Shown: piece after piece, positions 1-7,277 of the stretch
Numbering within the stretch: the first letter of the stretch is position 1
Layout of the letters: every line of letters begins with the position of its first letter
Notes under the pieces: model-generated
Databases searched by the model: none
What the model saw: the letters and a program-made list of their open reading frames with translations, nothing else
What the model was told of the DNA's origin: nothing
Made by a program: the position numbers and the translations under genes
Assembly: GCF_964656455.1 (NCBI RefSeq)
Contig: NC_135726.1
Location: 36,609,930-36,673,929, forward strand
Origin: Halichoerus grypus
Taxonomy: Eukaryota; Chordata; Mammalia; Carnivora; Phocidae
Length of the DNA: 64,000 nt
Direction: 5' to 3'

Positions 1-152
1 GTCCAAAGTTTCTGCGAGTGAGGCTCAGGCCCCAGCCAAATGCAGAACACGACTCCCCGTGTGTTTCATTTAGCTAGTACTGCGGCCCTACTTTTGCATG
101 GAAGTCTAATCGCTAGCGTTCTCCCTGGAAGAAACAACACGGTAGAGAAACC
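1..152 (+). repeat. 3' end of a preceding HOR unit (tail of monomer m19)
   Basis: Position 1 is in phase with position 4163 of U1, so this is the last 152 bp of an m19 monomer. It carries TTTAGCTAGTACTGCGG like the m19 copies that end U2 and U3, whereas the m19 copies of U1, U4 and later units read TTTAGCTAATACTGCGG. This suggests, on one marker only, that the unit cut off by the window edge was of the 3416-bp type B. It has a private T in AAATGCAGAAC where the other copies have AAAGGCAGAAC. Confidence 0.85.
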
Positions 153-383
153 GTGCTTTAGCTACCATCCACCTCTCTGAGGGAGGAAGCACTTTCCAGG
201 CTACCGTGGGTGAGAGCCTGAGGAACGGGTTCCTTACGTGAAACCGAGGGAGAAGGAGTCCGGGCCAGAAGGCTCCTCTCGACTCAGCTCTTGTTACCTG
301 AAGCTAACACTTCGGCTCCATGTGTGCATAGGAATGCTAAGGGCTCCACACTGATTTGGCAGAAAGAAGCCGGTCAAGAACCC
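153..383 (+). repeat. Monomer m1 (class A, diverged form)
   Basis: 231 bp. It opens like other A monomers (GTGCTTTAGCTACC) but soon diverges (ATCCACCTCTCTGAGGGAGG) and has GGGTTCCTTACGTGAAACCG where typical A monomers have GACGGTTTCCATATCG. It resembles m12 more than any other monomer. It is the first of four diverged monomers (m1-m4) that form a distinct island in each HOR. Confidence 0.85.
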
Positions 384-610
384 CAGCTTCAGCTCATTCG
401 CCTCTCCACAGGGTGGCAGCATTTTCAAGTCTGCTTGAGTGCAAACCTGGGGAAGGAGTCCCAGCAGAATTCGGAGGGAGAAATAAGCATGGGCAGAAGG
501 CACCTATCGACTCAACTCTTGTTTCGGGAAACTAGATCGGCTCTCCCGTGTGTGCGTGGAGTCCTCAGTGCCATCCACGCAACGCAAAGGAACAAAACTG
601 TAGAGAACCC
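384..610 (+). repeat. Monomer m2 (class B, diverged)
   Basis: About 227 bp, with its start set by aligning CAGCTTCAGCTC to the GTGCTTTAGCTA anchor. B-type landmarks are the GGGTGGCAGCATTTT block and GGAGTCCCAGCAGAATTCGG, which matches GGGAGTCGCAAACCTAATTC in m7. It contains an EcoRI-type GAATTC. Across units it carries useful haplotype markers: GCATAGG/GCATGGG just upstream, TCTGC/TCCGC, CAGCAG/CGGCCG. Confidence 0.8.
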
Positions 611-839
611 GTGCCTCAGCAAAGATCGCCCTTCCTGAGCGTGCACTTCATCTATTGTGTGTTTTTGTGAAAGCATGAGAAATGGAACCTAAACGTAACT
701 CGGAGTGAGAAGCAGGCCTGGAAGGAAGGCTGCTGCCGACTCACCTCTTGTTTGAGGAGATTAGCACTGCTGTACCCTGTGTGCCTGGATGCCTAGTTCC
801 CAGGCTACTAACACCAAGAATCAATCCTATAGAGTGACT
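611..839 (+). repeat. Monomer m3 (class B, most diverged)
   Basis: 229 bp. CATCTATTGTGTGTTTTTGT lines up with the CATTTTGTTGTGTGCGTGCG block of class B, so I place it in B although much of it is degraded. That makes m2-m3 a B-B neighbour pair, the only break in A/B alternation within the unit. Its last 40 bp or so (CCAGGCTACTAACACCAAG) reappear in the m13 remnant. Confidence 0.75.
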
Positions 840-1066
840 GCGCTTGAGTTAACATTGCCGTTCGTGAAGCAGGAGGAATTTGACACTGCTCGTGTACGAG
901 AGACCGGGCAAAGGGTCCCAGACGTGAAATGGAGTGAGAAACAGGCCGGTGCAGAAGGCAGCTCTCAAGTCACCTCTGGTTTATGAGGCTAGTACCCTTG
1001 CCCCGGGGGTTCCTGCAGGCCTAAAGCCAACCACCTAACTCAAAGGAACAACTCTGTAGCGAATTC
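840..1066 (+). repeat. Monomer m4 (class A, diverged)
   Basis: 227 bp beginning GCGCTTGAGTTAACATTGCC. Its closest relative is m14 (GCGCTTTAGCTAACATTGCC). It holds a short inverted repeat at 889-900 (CTCGT, 2-base centre, ACGAG), which in m14 is spoiled to CTCGTGTATGAG by one transition. Haplotype markers are TTCGTGAAGC/TTCCTGAAGC and GACACTGC/GACAGTGC. Confidence 0.83.
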
Positions 1067-1295
1067 CTGCTTCGGCTAAAAGAGCCATGCCTCAGGGTGG
1101 ACGCATTTTGCTGTGTGCATGCGTGAGCGCACTGCAAGTGAGTCCAAAACCATTTTCCTTGTGAGACCCAGGCCCCGGAAGAAGCCACAACACGACTCCC
1201 CACTTGCTCCATGAAGCTAGTACTGCGGCCCCACTTTTGCATGGAAGTCTAATGGCTAGCTTTCTAACTCGGAGAAAAAACACTGTAGAGAAACC
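1067..1295 (+). repeat. Monomer m5 (class B)
   Basis: 229 bp starting CTGCTTCGGCTAAAAGAGCC. It is closest to m15, with which it shares ATGCCTCAGGGTGGACGCAT and the block CCAAAACCATTTTCCTTGTG, both absent from other B monomers. A GCGGCCCC/GCGACCCC difference (CpG transition) separates units; U6, U7, U14 and U16 carry the A form. Confidence 0.87.
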
Positions 1296-1522
1296 GTGCT
1301 TTAGCTACCGTCGACCTCTCTGTGGGCGAAGCAGTTTAGGGTGTACTGTGGCTGAGAGCCTGGGGACGGTTTCCATATCGTAATATCGGGGGAGAGAGAG
1401 GCCGGTACAGAAGGCAGCTGTAAACTCACTACACGGTTATGGGGCTAGTTCCGTTGCCCCGTGGGTGTGTGCTGGCTTAAACACAACCACCTAACTCGAA
1501 AGAAAAACTCAGCACAGAATCT
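1296..1522 (+). repeat. Monomer m6 (class A, canonical)
   Basis: 227 bp. It opens with the canonical A sequence GTGCTTTAGCTACCGTCGAC, then CATATCGTAATATCGGGGGA and GAGAGAGAGGCCGG. It is recognised by CAGCTGTAAACTCACTACAC (or GCAAACTC in some units) and GCCCCGTGGGTGTGTGCTGG. Confidence 0.9.
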
Positions 1523-1750
1523 GTGCCTCAGCTAAAACAGCTGCTCCTGAGGGTGGAAGCTTCTTTTGTGTGTGTGCGTGAGAGCACTGCAAGGGAGTCG
1601 CAAACCTAATTCGGACGGAGCCTCAGGCAGCTGCAGAAGGCAGCACACGACTCCTCACTTATTTCGTGAAGCCAGCACTGCGGCCCCAATTTTGCATGGA
1701 GGTCTAATAGCTAGCGTTCTAACTCGAAGAAAGAACACTGTAGAGAAACC
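1523..1750 (+). repeat. Monomer m7 (class B)
   Basis: 228 bp starting GTGCCTCAGCTAAAACAGC. Diagnostic for m7 are GGAAGCTTCTTTTGTGTGTG and CCTAATTCGGACGGAGCC. In U12 this monomer carries a one-base insertion (GTGAGAAGCACTG near 44806), which accounts for that unit being 3709 bp. Confidence 0.9.
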
Positions 1751-1977
1751 GTGCTTTAGCTACCGTCGACCACTCTGTGGGCGAAGCAGTTTAGGGTGTA
1801 CTGTGGCTGAGAGCCTGGGGACGGTTTCCATATCGTAATATCGGGGGAGAGACAGGCCGCTACAGAAGGCAGCTCTCAACTCACATCATGGTTATGGGGC
1901 TAGGACCGTTGCCCAGGGTGTGTGTGCAGGCTCAAACACAGTCACCTAACTCGAAGGAAAAACTCGGTTGAGAGCCT
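1751..1977 (+). repeat. Monomer m8 (class A, canonical)
   Basis: 227 bp. Nearly identical to m6 in its first half, but with GTCGACCACTCTGTGGGCG (other A monomers read CCTCTCTG) and GGCCGCTACAGAAGGC. Its end, AAACTCGGTTGAGAGCCT, differs from the GGTAGAGAGCC of m10 and m16. Confidence 0.9.
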
Positions 1978-2205
1978 GTGCTGCAGGTAAAACAGCTGCT
2001 CCTGAGGGTGGCAGCATTTTGTTGTGTGCGTGCGTGAGAGCACTGCAGGGGAGTCCAAAGCTTTTTGCGAGTGAGACTCAGGCCCCAGCGAAAGGCAGAA
2101 CACGACTCCCCATGTGTTTCATCAAGCTAGCACGGCAGCCCCACTTTTGCATGGAAGTCTAATAGCTAGCGTTCTAATTCGAAGAAACAACACTGTAGAG
2201 AAACC
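1978..2205 (+). repeat. Monomer m9 (class B, canonical)
   Basis: 228 bp starting GTGCTGCAGGTAAAACAGC. Diagnostic: GTTTCATCAAGCTAGCACGG and GTTCTAATTCGAAGAAAC (most other B monomers have CTAACTCG). It contains a 14-base alternating purine-pyrimidine stretch (TGTGTGCGTGCGTG). The second half of m9 is the downstream part of the m17/m9 fusion in U10. Confidence 0.9.
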
Positions 2206-2432
2206 GTGCTTTAGCTACCGTCGACCTCTCTGTGGGCGAAGCAGTTTAGGGTATACTGTGGCTGAGAGCCTGGGGACGCTTTCCATTTTGTAATATCGGG
2301 GGAGAGACAGGCCGGAACAGAGGTCAGCTCTCAATTCACTACATGGTTATGGGGCTAGTTCCGTTGACCATGGTGTGTGTGCAGGCTTCAACACAGCCAC
2401 CTAACTCGAAGGAAAAACTCGGTAGAGAGCCA
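2206..2432 (+). repeat. Monomer m10 (class A, canonical)
   Basis: 227 bp. Diagnostic: TTTAGGGTATACTGTGGC (others GGTGTAC), GACGCTTTCCATTTTG and GGAACAGAGGTCAGCTCTC, followed by CCGTTGACCATGGTGTGTG. Confidence 0.9.
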
Positions 2433-2660
2433 GTGCTGCAGACAAAATAGCTGCTCCTGAGCGTGGAAGCATTTTGTTGTGTGCGTGCGTGAGAGCACTG
2501 CAAGGGAGTCCAAAGCATTTTGCGCGTGAGACTCAGGCCCCAGCGAAAGGCAGAACACGACTCCCCATGTGTTTCATCACGCTAGCACGCCAGCCCCACT
2601 TTTGCATGGAAGTCTAACAGCTAGTGTTCTAACTCGAAGAAACAACACTGTAGAGAAACC
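2433..2660 (+). repeat. Monomer m11 (class B)
   Basis: 228 bp. Diagnostic: AAAATAGCTGCTCCTGAG, AAAGCATTTTGCGCGTGAG and CATCACGCTAGCACGCCAGC, ending AACAGCTAGTGTTC. The 5' start varies (GCAGACAAAATAG in U1-U4, GCAGGTAAAATAG in most others, GCCGGTAAAATAG in U6 and U7). In type B units its first part is fused to m17. Confidence 0.88.
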
Positions 2661-2889
2661 GTGCTTTAGCTACCGTCGACCTCTAGACGGAGGAAGCATT
2701 ACACGGAGTACCGTGGATGAGAGCCTGGGGAACGGGTTCCATACGTGAAACCAAGGGAGAAATAGGTCTGGGCAGAAGGCACCTCTGGACTCAGCTCTTG
2801 CTACCTGAAGCTAGCACTAATGCTCCATGTGTGCTTGGAATGCTATGTGCTCGACAGTGACTGGGAAGAAACAAGCCTGTAAAGAATCC
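2661..2889 (+). repeat. Monomer m12 (class A, diverged; relative of m1)
   Basis: 229 bp. Opens as a canonical A monomer (GTGCTTTAGCTACCGTCGAC), then changes to CTCTAGACGGAGGAAGCATT and GGGTTCCATACGTGAAACC, which follows m1. It begins a second, shortened copy of the diverged island. Confidence 0.87.
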
Positions 2890-2950
2890 CAGCTGCAGCT
2901 CATTCGCCTACCAGGCTACTAACACCAAGAATCAATGCTGTAGCGTTACT
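2890..2950 (+). repeat. Monomer remnant m13 (61 bp; m2 head fused to m3 tail)
   Basis: The first 20 bp (CAGCTGCAGCTCATTCGCCT) match the start of m2, and the rest (CCAGGCTACTAACACCAAG onward) matches the end of m3. Against m2+m3 (456 bp), 395 bp are missing. The remnant is present with the same junction wherever the m12-m14 block occurs, starting at 2890, 13884, 18046, 22209, 25917, 29625, 33333, 37041, 38697, 42405, 46114, 49822, 53985, 57693 and 61401. It is absent from U2 and U3. One deletion therefore predates amplification of the HOR. Confidence 0.9.
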
Positions 2951-3177
2951 GCGCTTTAGCTAACATTGCCGTTCCTGAAGCCGCAGGAGTTCTATAGTGC
3001 TCGTGTATGAGAGACCGGGGAAAGGGTCCCAGACGTGAAATGGAGTGAGAAACAGGCCGGTGCGGAAGGCAGCTCTCAACTCACCTCTGGTTTATGAGGC
3101 TAGTACCCTTGCCCCGGGTATGCCTGCAGGCCATAAGCCAACCACCTAACTCAAAGGAACAACTCTGTAGGGAATTC
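2951..3177 (+). repeat. Monomer m14 (class A, relative of m4)
   Basis: 227 bp starting GCGCTTTAGCTAACATTGCC and sharing GACCGGGGAAAGGGTCCC and CACCTCTGGTTTATGAGGC with m4 (m4 reads GACCGGGCAAAGGGTCCC). It carries GTTCTATAGTGC in U1, U4 and U5 and GTTGTATAGTGC from U6 onward. Confidence 0.87.
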
Positions 3178-3405
3178 CTGCTTCGGCTACAATAGCCATG
3201 CCTCAGGGTGGACGCATTGTGTGGTGTGCATGCGTGAGTGCACAGCAAGTGAGTCCAAAACCATTTTCCTTGTGAGACCCAGGCCCCGGAAGAAGCCACA
3301 ACACGACTCCCAATTGCTCCATGAAACTAGTACTGCGGCCCCAATTTTGAATGGAAGTCTAATAGCTAGCTTTCTAACTCGAAGAAACAACACTGTAGAG
3401 AAACC
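3178..3405 (+). repeat. Monomer m15 (class B, relative of m5)
   Basis: 228 bp here and 229 bp in units without the one-base deletion seen in U1 and U4. Shares ATGCCTCAGGGTGGACGCAT and CCATTTTCCTTGTGAGACCC with m5. It contains a perfect 6-bp inverted repeat, TGTGCA at 3225-3230 and TGCACA at 3239-3244, around an 8-base centre. In m5 this pairing is interrupted (GTGAGCGCACTGC). Confidence 0.87.
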
Positions 3406-3632
3406 GTGCTTTGGCTACCGTCGACCTCTCTGTGGGCGAAGCACTTTAGGCTGTACTGTGGCTGAGAGCCTGGGGACGGTTTCAATATGGTAATATCGGG
3501 GGGGAGACAGGTTGGAACAGAAGGCAGCTCTCAACCCAAATCATGGTTATGGGGCTAGTACTGTTGTCCAGGGTGTGTGTGCAGGCTTAAATGGAGCCAC
3601 CTAACTCGAAGGAAAAACTCGGTAGAGAGCCT
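3406..3632 (+). repeat. Monomer m16 (class A)
   Basis: 227 bp starting GTGCTTTGGCTACCGTCG in U1, U4, U5, U10 and U13. Diagnostic: GAAGCACTTTAGGCTGTACT (GCAGTTTAGGGTGTAC in U5) and GTTTCAATATGGTAATATCG, then CCAAATCATGG and GTACTGTTGTCCAGGG. Its first part is the upstream partner of the m16/m18 fusion that defines type C. Confidence 0.87.
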
Positions 3633-3860
3633 GTGCTGCAGGTTAAACAGCTGCTCCTGAGGGTGTCAGCATTTTGTTGTGTGCGTGCGTGAGAGCACTG
3701 CAAGGGAGTCCAAAGCTTTTTGTGAGTGAGACTCAGGCCCCAGCGAAAGGCAGAACACGACTCCCCATGTGTTTGACCAAGCTAGCACGGCAGCCCCACA
3801 TTTGCATGGAAGTCTAATAGCTAGCGTTCTAACTCGAAGAAACTACACAGTAGAGAAACC
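3633..3860 (+). repeat. Monomer m17 (class B; absent from type C units)
   Basis: 228 bp. Diagnostic: GAGGGTGTCAGCATTTTG (GGTGGCAGC in U13), GTGTTTGACCAAGCTAGC, GCCCCACATTTGCATGG and AGAAACTACACAGTAGAG. Found in U1, U4, U5 and U13, with its first part in U10 and related copies in U2 and U3. It is missing from all 3708-bp units. Confidence 0.88.
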
Positions 3861-4087
3861 GTGCTTTAGCTACCGTCGACCTCTCTGTGGGCGAAGCAGT
3901 TTAGGGTGTACTGTGGCTGAGAGCCTGGGGACATTTTCCATTTTGTAAAATCGGGGGAGAGACAGGCCGGTACAGAAGGCAGCTCTCAACTCACATCATG
4001 GTTATGGGGCTAGTACCGTTGCCCTGGGTGTGTGTGCAGGCTTAAAGACAGCCACCTAACTCGAAGGAAAAACACGGTAGAGGATCC
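3861..4087 (+). repeat. Monomer m18 (class A)
   Basis: 227 bp. Canonical A start, then the diagnostic GGGGACATTTTCCATTTTG and GTAAAATCGGGGGAGAGAC, and GTTGCCCTGGGTGTGTG. In type C units only its second half survives, joined to the first part of m16. Confidence 0.88.
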
Positions 4088-4314
4088 GTGCTTCAGCTAA
4101 AACAGCCGCTCCTGAGGGTGGCAGCATTTGGTTGTGTGCGTGCATGAGAGGACTGCAAGGGAGTCCAAAGTTTCTGCGAGTGAGGCTCAGGCCCCAGCCA
4201 AAGGCAGAACACGACTCCCCGTGTGTTTCATTTAGCTAATACTGCGGCCCTACTTTTGCATGGAAGTCTAATCGCTAGCGTTCTCCCTGGAAGAAACAAC
4301 ACGGTAGAGAAACC
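4088..4314 (+). repeat. Monomer m19 (class B; last of the HOR)
   Basis: 227 bp starting GTGCTTCAGCTAAAACAGCC after GTAGAGGATCC, a BamHI-type site found once per HOR (lost in U13 as GTAGAAGATCC). Other marks are CATTTGGTTGTGTGCGTGC, AAAGTTTCTGCGAGTGAGG and CGTTCTCCCTGGAAGAAAC. Present in every unit. Confidence 0.88.
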
Positions 4315-6594
4315 GTGCTTTAGCTACCATCCACCTCTCTGAGGGAGGAAGCACTTTCCAGGCTACCGTGGGTGAGAGCCTGAGGAACGGGTTCCTTACG
4401 TGAAACCGAGGGAGAAGGAGTCCGGGCCAGAAGGCTCCTCTCGACTCAGCTCTTGTTACCTGAAGCTAACACTTCGGCTCCATGTGTGCATGGGAATGCT
4501 AAGGGCTCCACACTGATTTGGCAGAAAGAAGCCGGTCAAGAACCCCAGCTTCAGCTCATTCGCCTCTCCACAGGGTGGCAGCATTTTCAAGTCCGCTTGA
4601 GTGCAAACCTGGGGAAGGAGTCCCAGCAGAATTCGGAGGGAGAAATAAGCATGGGCAGAAGGCACCTATCGACTCAACTCTTGTTTCGGGAAACTAGATC
4701 GGCTCTCCCGTGTGTGCGTGGAGTCCTCAGTGCCATCCACGCAACGCAAAGGAACAAAACTGTAGAGAACCCGTGCCTCAGCAAAGATCGCCCTTCCTGA
4801 GCGTGCACTTCATCTATTGTGTGTTTTTGTGAAAGCATGAGAAATGGAACCTAAACGTAACTCGGAGTGAGAAGCAGGCCTGGAAGGAAGGCTGCTGCCG
4901 ACTCACCTCTTGTTTGAGGAGATTAGCACTGCTGTACCCTGTGTGCCTGGATGCCTAGTTCCCAGGCTACTAACACCAAGAATCAATCCTATAGAGTGAC
5001 TGCGCTTGAGTTAACATTGCCGTTCGTGAAGCAGGAGGAATTTGACACTGCTCGTGTACGAGAGACCGGGCAAAGGGTCCCAGACGTGAAATGGAGTGAG
5101 AAACAGGCCGGTGCAGAAGGCAGCTCTCAAGTCACCTCTGGTTTATGAGGCTAGTACCCTTGCCCCGGGGGTTCCTGCAGGCCTAAAGCCAACCACCTAA
5201 CTCAAAGGAACAACTCTGTAGCGAATTCCTGCTTCGGCTAAAAGAGCCATGCCTCAGGGTGGACGCATTTTGCTGTGTGCATGCGTGAGCGCACTGCAAG
5301 TGAGTCCAAAACCATTTTCCTTGTGAGACCCAGGCCCCGGAAGAAGCCACAACACGACTCCCCACTTGCTCCATGAAGCTAGTACTGCGGCCCCACTTTT
5401 GCATGGAAGTCTAATGGCTAGCTTTCTAACTCGGAGAAAAAACACTGTAGAGAAACCGTGCTTTAGCTACCGTCGACCTCTCTGTGGGCGAAGCAGTTTA
5501 GGGTGTACTGTGGCTGAGAGCCTGGGGACGGTTTCCATATCGTAATATCGGGGGAGAGAGAGGCCGGTACAGAAGGCAGCTGTAAACTCACTACACGGTT
5601 ATGGGGCTAGTTCCGTTGCCCCGTGGGTGTGTGCTGGCTTAAACACAACCACCTAACTCGAAAGAAAAACTCAGCACAGAATCTGTGCCTCAGCTAAAAC
5701 AGCTGCTCCTGAGGGTGGAAGCTTCTTTTGTGTGTGTGCGTGAGAGCACTGCAAGGGAGTCGCAAACCTAATTCGGACGGAGCCTCAGGCAGCTGCAGAA
5801 GGCAGCACACGACTCCTCACTTATTTCGTGAAGCCAGCACTGCGGCCCCAATTTTGCATGGAGGTCTAATAGCTAGCGTTCTAACTCGAAGAAAGAACAC
5901 TGTAGAGAAACCGTGCTTTAGCTACCGTCGACCACTCTGTGGGCGAAGCAGTTTAGGGTGTACTGTGGCTGAGAGCCTGGGGACGGTTTCCATATCGTAA
6001 TATCGGGGGAGAGACAGGCCGCTACAGAAGGCAGCTCTCAACTCACATCATGGTTATGGGGCTAGGACCGTTGCCCAGGGTGTGTGTGCAGGCTTAAACA
6101 CAGCCACCTAACTCGAAGGAAAAACTCGGTTGAGAGCCTGTGCTGCAGGTAAAACAGCTGCTCCTGAGGGTGGCAGCATTTTGTTGTGTGCGTGCGTGAG
6201 AGCACTGCAGGGGAGTCCAAAGCTTTTTGCGAGTGAGACTCAGGCCCCAGCGAAAGGCAGAACACGACTCCCCATGTGTTTCATCAAGCTAGCACGGCAG
6301 CCCCACTTTTGCATGGAAGTCTAATAGCTAGCGTTCTAATTCGAAGAAACAACACTGTAGAGAAACCGTGCTTTAGCTACCGTCGACCTCTCTGTGGGCG
6401 AAGCAGTTTAGGGTATACTGTGGCTGAGAGCCTGGGGACGCTTTCCATTTTGTAATATCGGGGGAGAGACAGGCCGGAACAGAGGTCAGCTCTCAATTCA
6501 CTACATGGTTATGGGGCTAGTTCCGTTGACCATGGTGTGTGTGCAGGCTTCAACACAGCCACCTAACTCGAAGGAAAAACTCGGTAGAGAGCCA

Positions 6595-6822
6595 GTGCTG
6601 CAGACAAAATAGCTGCTCCTGAGGGTGGCAGCATTTTGTTGTGTGCGTGCGTGAGAGCACTGCAAGGGAGTCCAAAGCTTTTTGCGAGTGAGACTCAGGC
6701 CCCAGCGAAAGGCAGAACACGACTCCCCATGTGTTTGACCAAGCTAGCACGGCAGCCCCACATTTGCATGGAAGTCTAATAGCTAGCGTTCTAACTCGAA
6801 GAAACTACACAGTAGAGAAACC
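6595..6822 (+). repeat. Fusion monomer m11/m17 in U2
   Basis: Starts with the m11 marker GCAGACAAAATAGC and ends with m17 markers (AGCTTTTTGCGAG, GTGTTTGACCAAGC, CCCCACATTTGC, ACTACACAGTAG). The switch lies in shared sequence between about 6612 and 6674. This is what recombination between out-of-register B monomers would leave. The same join is in U3. Confidence 0.88.
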
Positions 6823-7277
6823 GTGCTTTAGCTACCGTCGACCTCTCTGTGGGCGAAGCAGTTTAGGGTGTACTGTGGCTGAGAGCCTGGGGACGGTTTC
6901 AATATCGTAATATTGGGGGAGAGAGAGGCCGCTACAGAAGGCAGCTCTCAACCCACATCATGGTTATGGGGCTAGTACCGTTGCCCAGGGTGTGTGTGCA
7001 GGCTTAAATGAAGCCACCTAACTCGAAGGAAAAACTCGGTTGAGAGCCTGTGCTTCAGTTAAAACAGCTGCTCCTGAGGGTGGCAGCATTTTGTTGTGTG
7101 CGTGCGTGAGAGCACTGCAAGGGAGTCCAAAGCTTTTTGCGAGTGAGACTCAGGCCCCAGCGAAAGGCAGAACACGACTCCCCATGTGTTTGACCAAGCT
7201 AGCACGGCAGCCCCACATTTGCATGGAAGTCTAAAGGTTAGCGTTCTAACTCGAAGAAACTACACAGTAGAGAAACC
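6823..7277 (+). repeat. Extra A-B monomer pair specific to type B (U2)
   Basis: 455 bp with no exact counterpart in type A. The A half has GTTTCAATATCGTAATATTG and CTTAAATGAAGCC, between m16 and m8 in character. The B half starts GTGCTTCAGTTAAAACAGC and otherwise follows m17, with a private AAAGGTTAGCGTTC. Probably a copy of the m17-adjacent pair that then diverged. Confidence 0.82.

Larger units (their letters stand above)
153..4314 (+). repeat. HOR unit U1, type A (4162 bp, 18 monomers plus 61-bp remnant)
   Basis: This is the reference unit for the monomer names m1-m19. Monomer classes in order are A B B A B A B A B A B A b A B A B A B, where b is the truncated m13. It shares with U4 a one-base deletion in m15 (ACTCCCAATTGC instead of ACTCCCCACTTGC) and a run of seven G in m16 near 3498, so U1 and U4 are close relatives although two type B units lie between them. 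Its m2, however, carries the marker GTGCATAGG typical of U6 and later units, not the GTGCATGGG of U2-U5. Confidence 0.93.

Noticed and set aside
291..638. 115-codon ORF recurring once per HOR (291, 4453, 7869 and so on) as a possible conserved gene
   Set aside because: It opens on TTG, not ATG, spans the m2-m3 monomer join, and recurs only because the DNA repeats. Most differences between copies change the amino acid (R/G, C/R, QQ/RP, P/L), with no sign of purifying selection and no domain I recognise.
1021..1283. Paired minus-strand ORFs of 63-80 codons in m5 and m15
   Set aside because: Two frames overlap in the same stretch and follow monomer phase. They contain no recognisable domain and are explained by the moderate-GC sequence with few stops in these frames.
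1566..1838. 90-codon ORF in m7-m8 repeated in most units
   Set aside because: Also opens on TTG inside a GT-rich tract, is broken by a one-base insertion in U12, and overlaps equally long frames on the other strand in neighbouring monomers.
2890..2950. 61-bp segment as an inserted foreign element
   Set aside because: Both of its halves match m2 and m3, so it is a deletion remnant and not an insertion.
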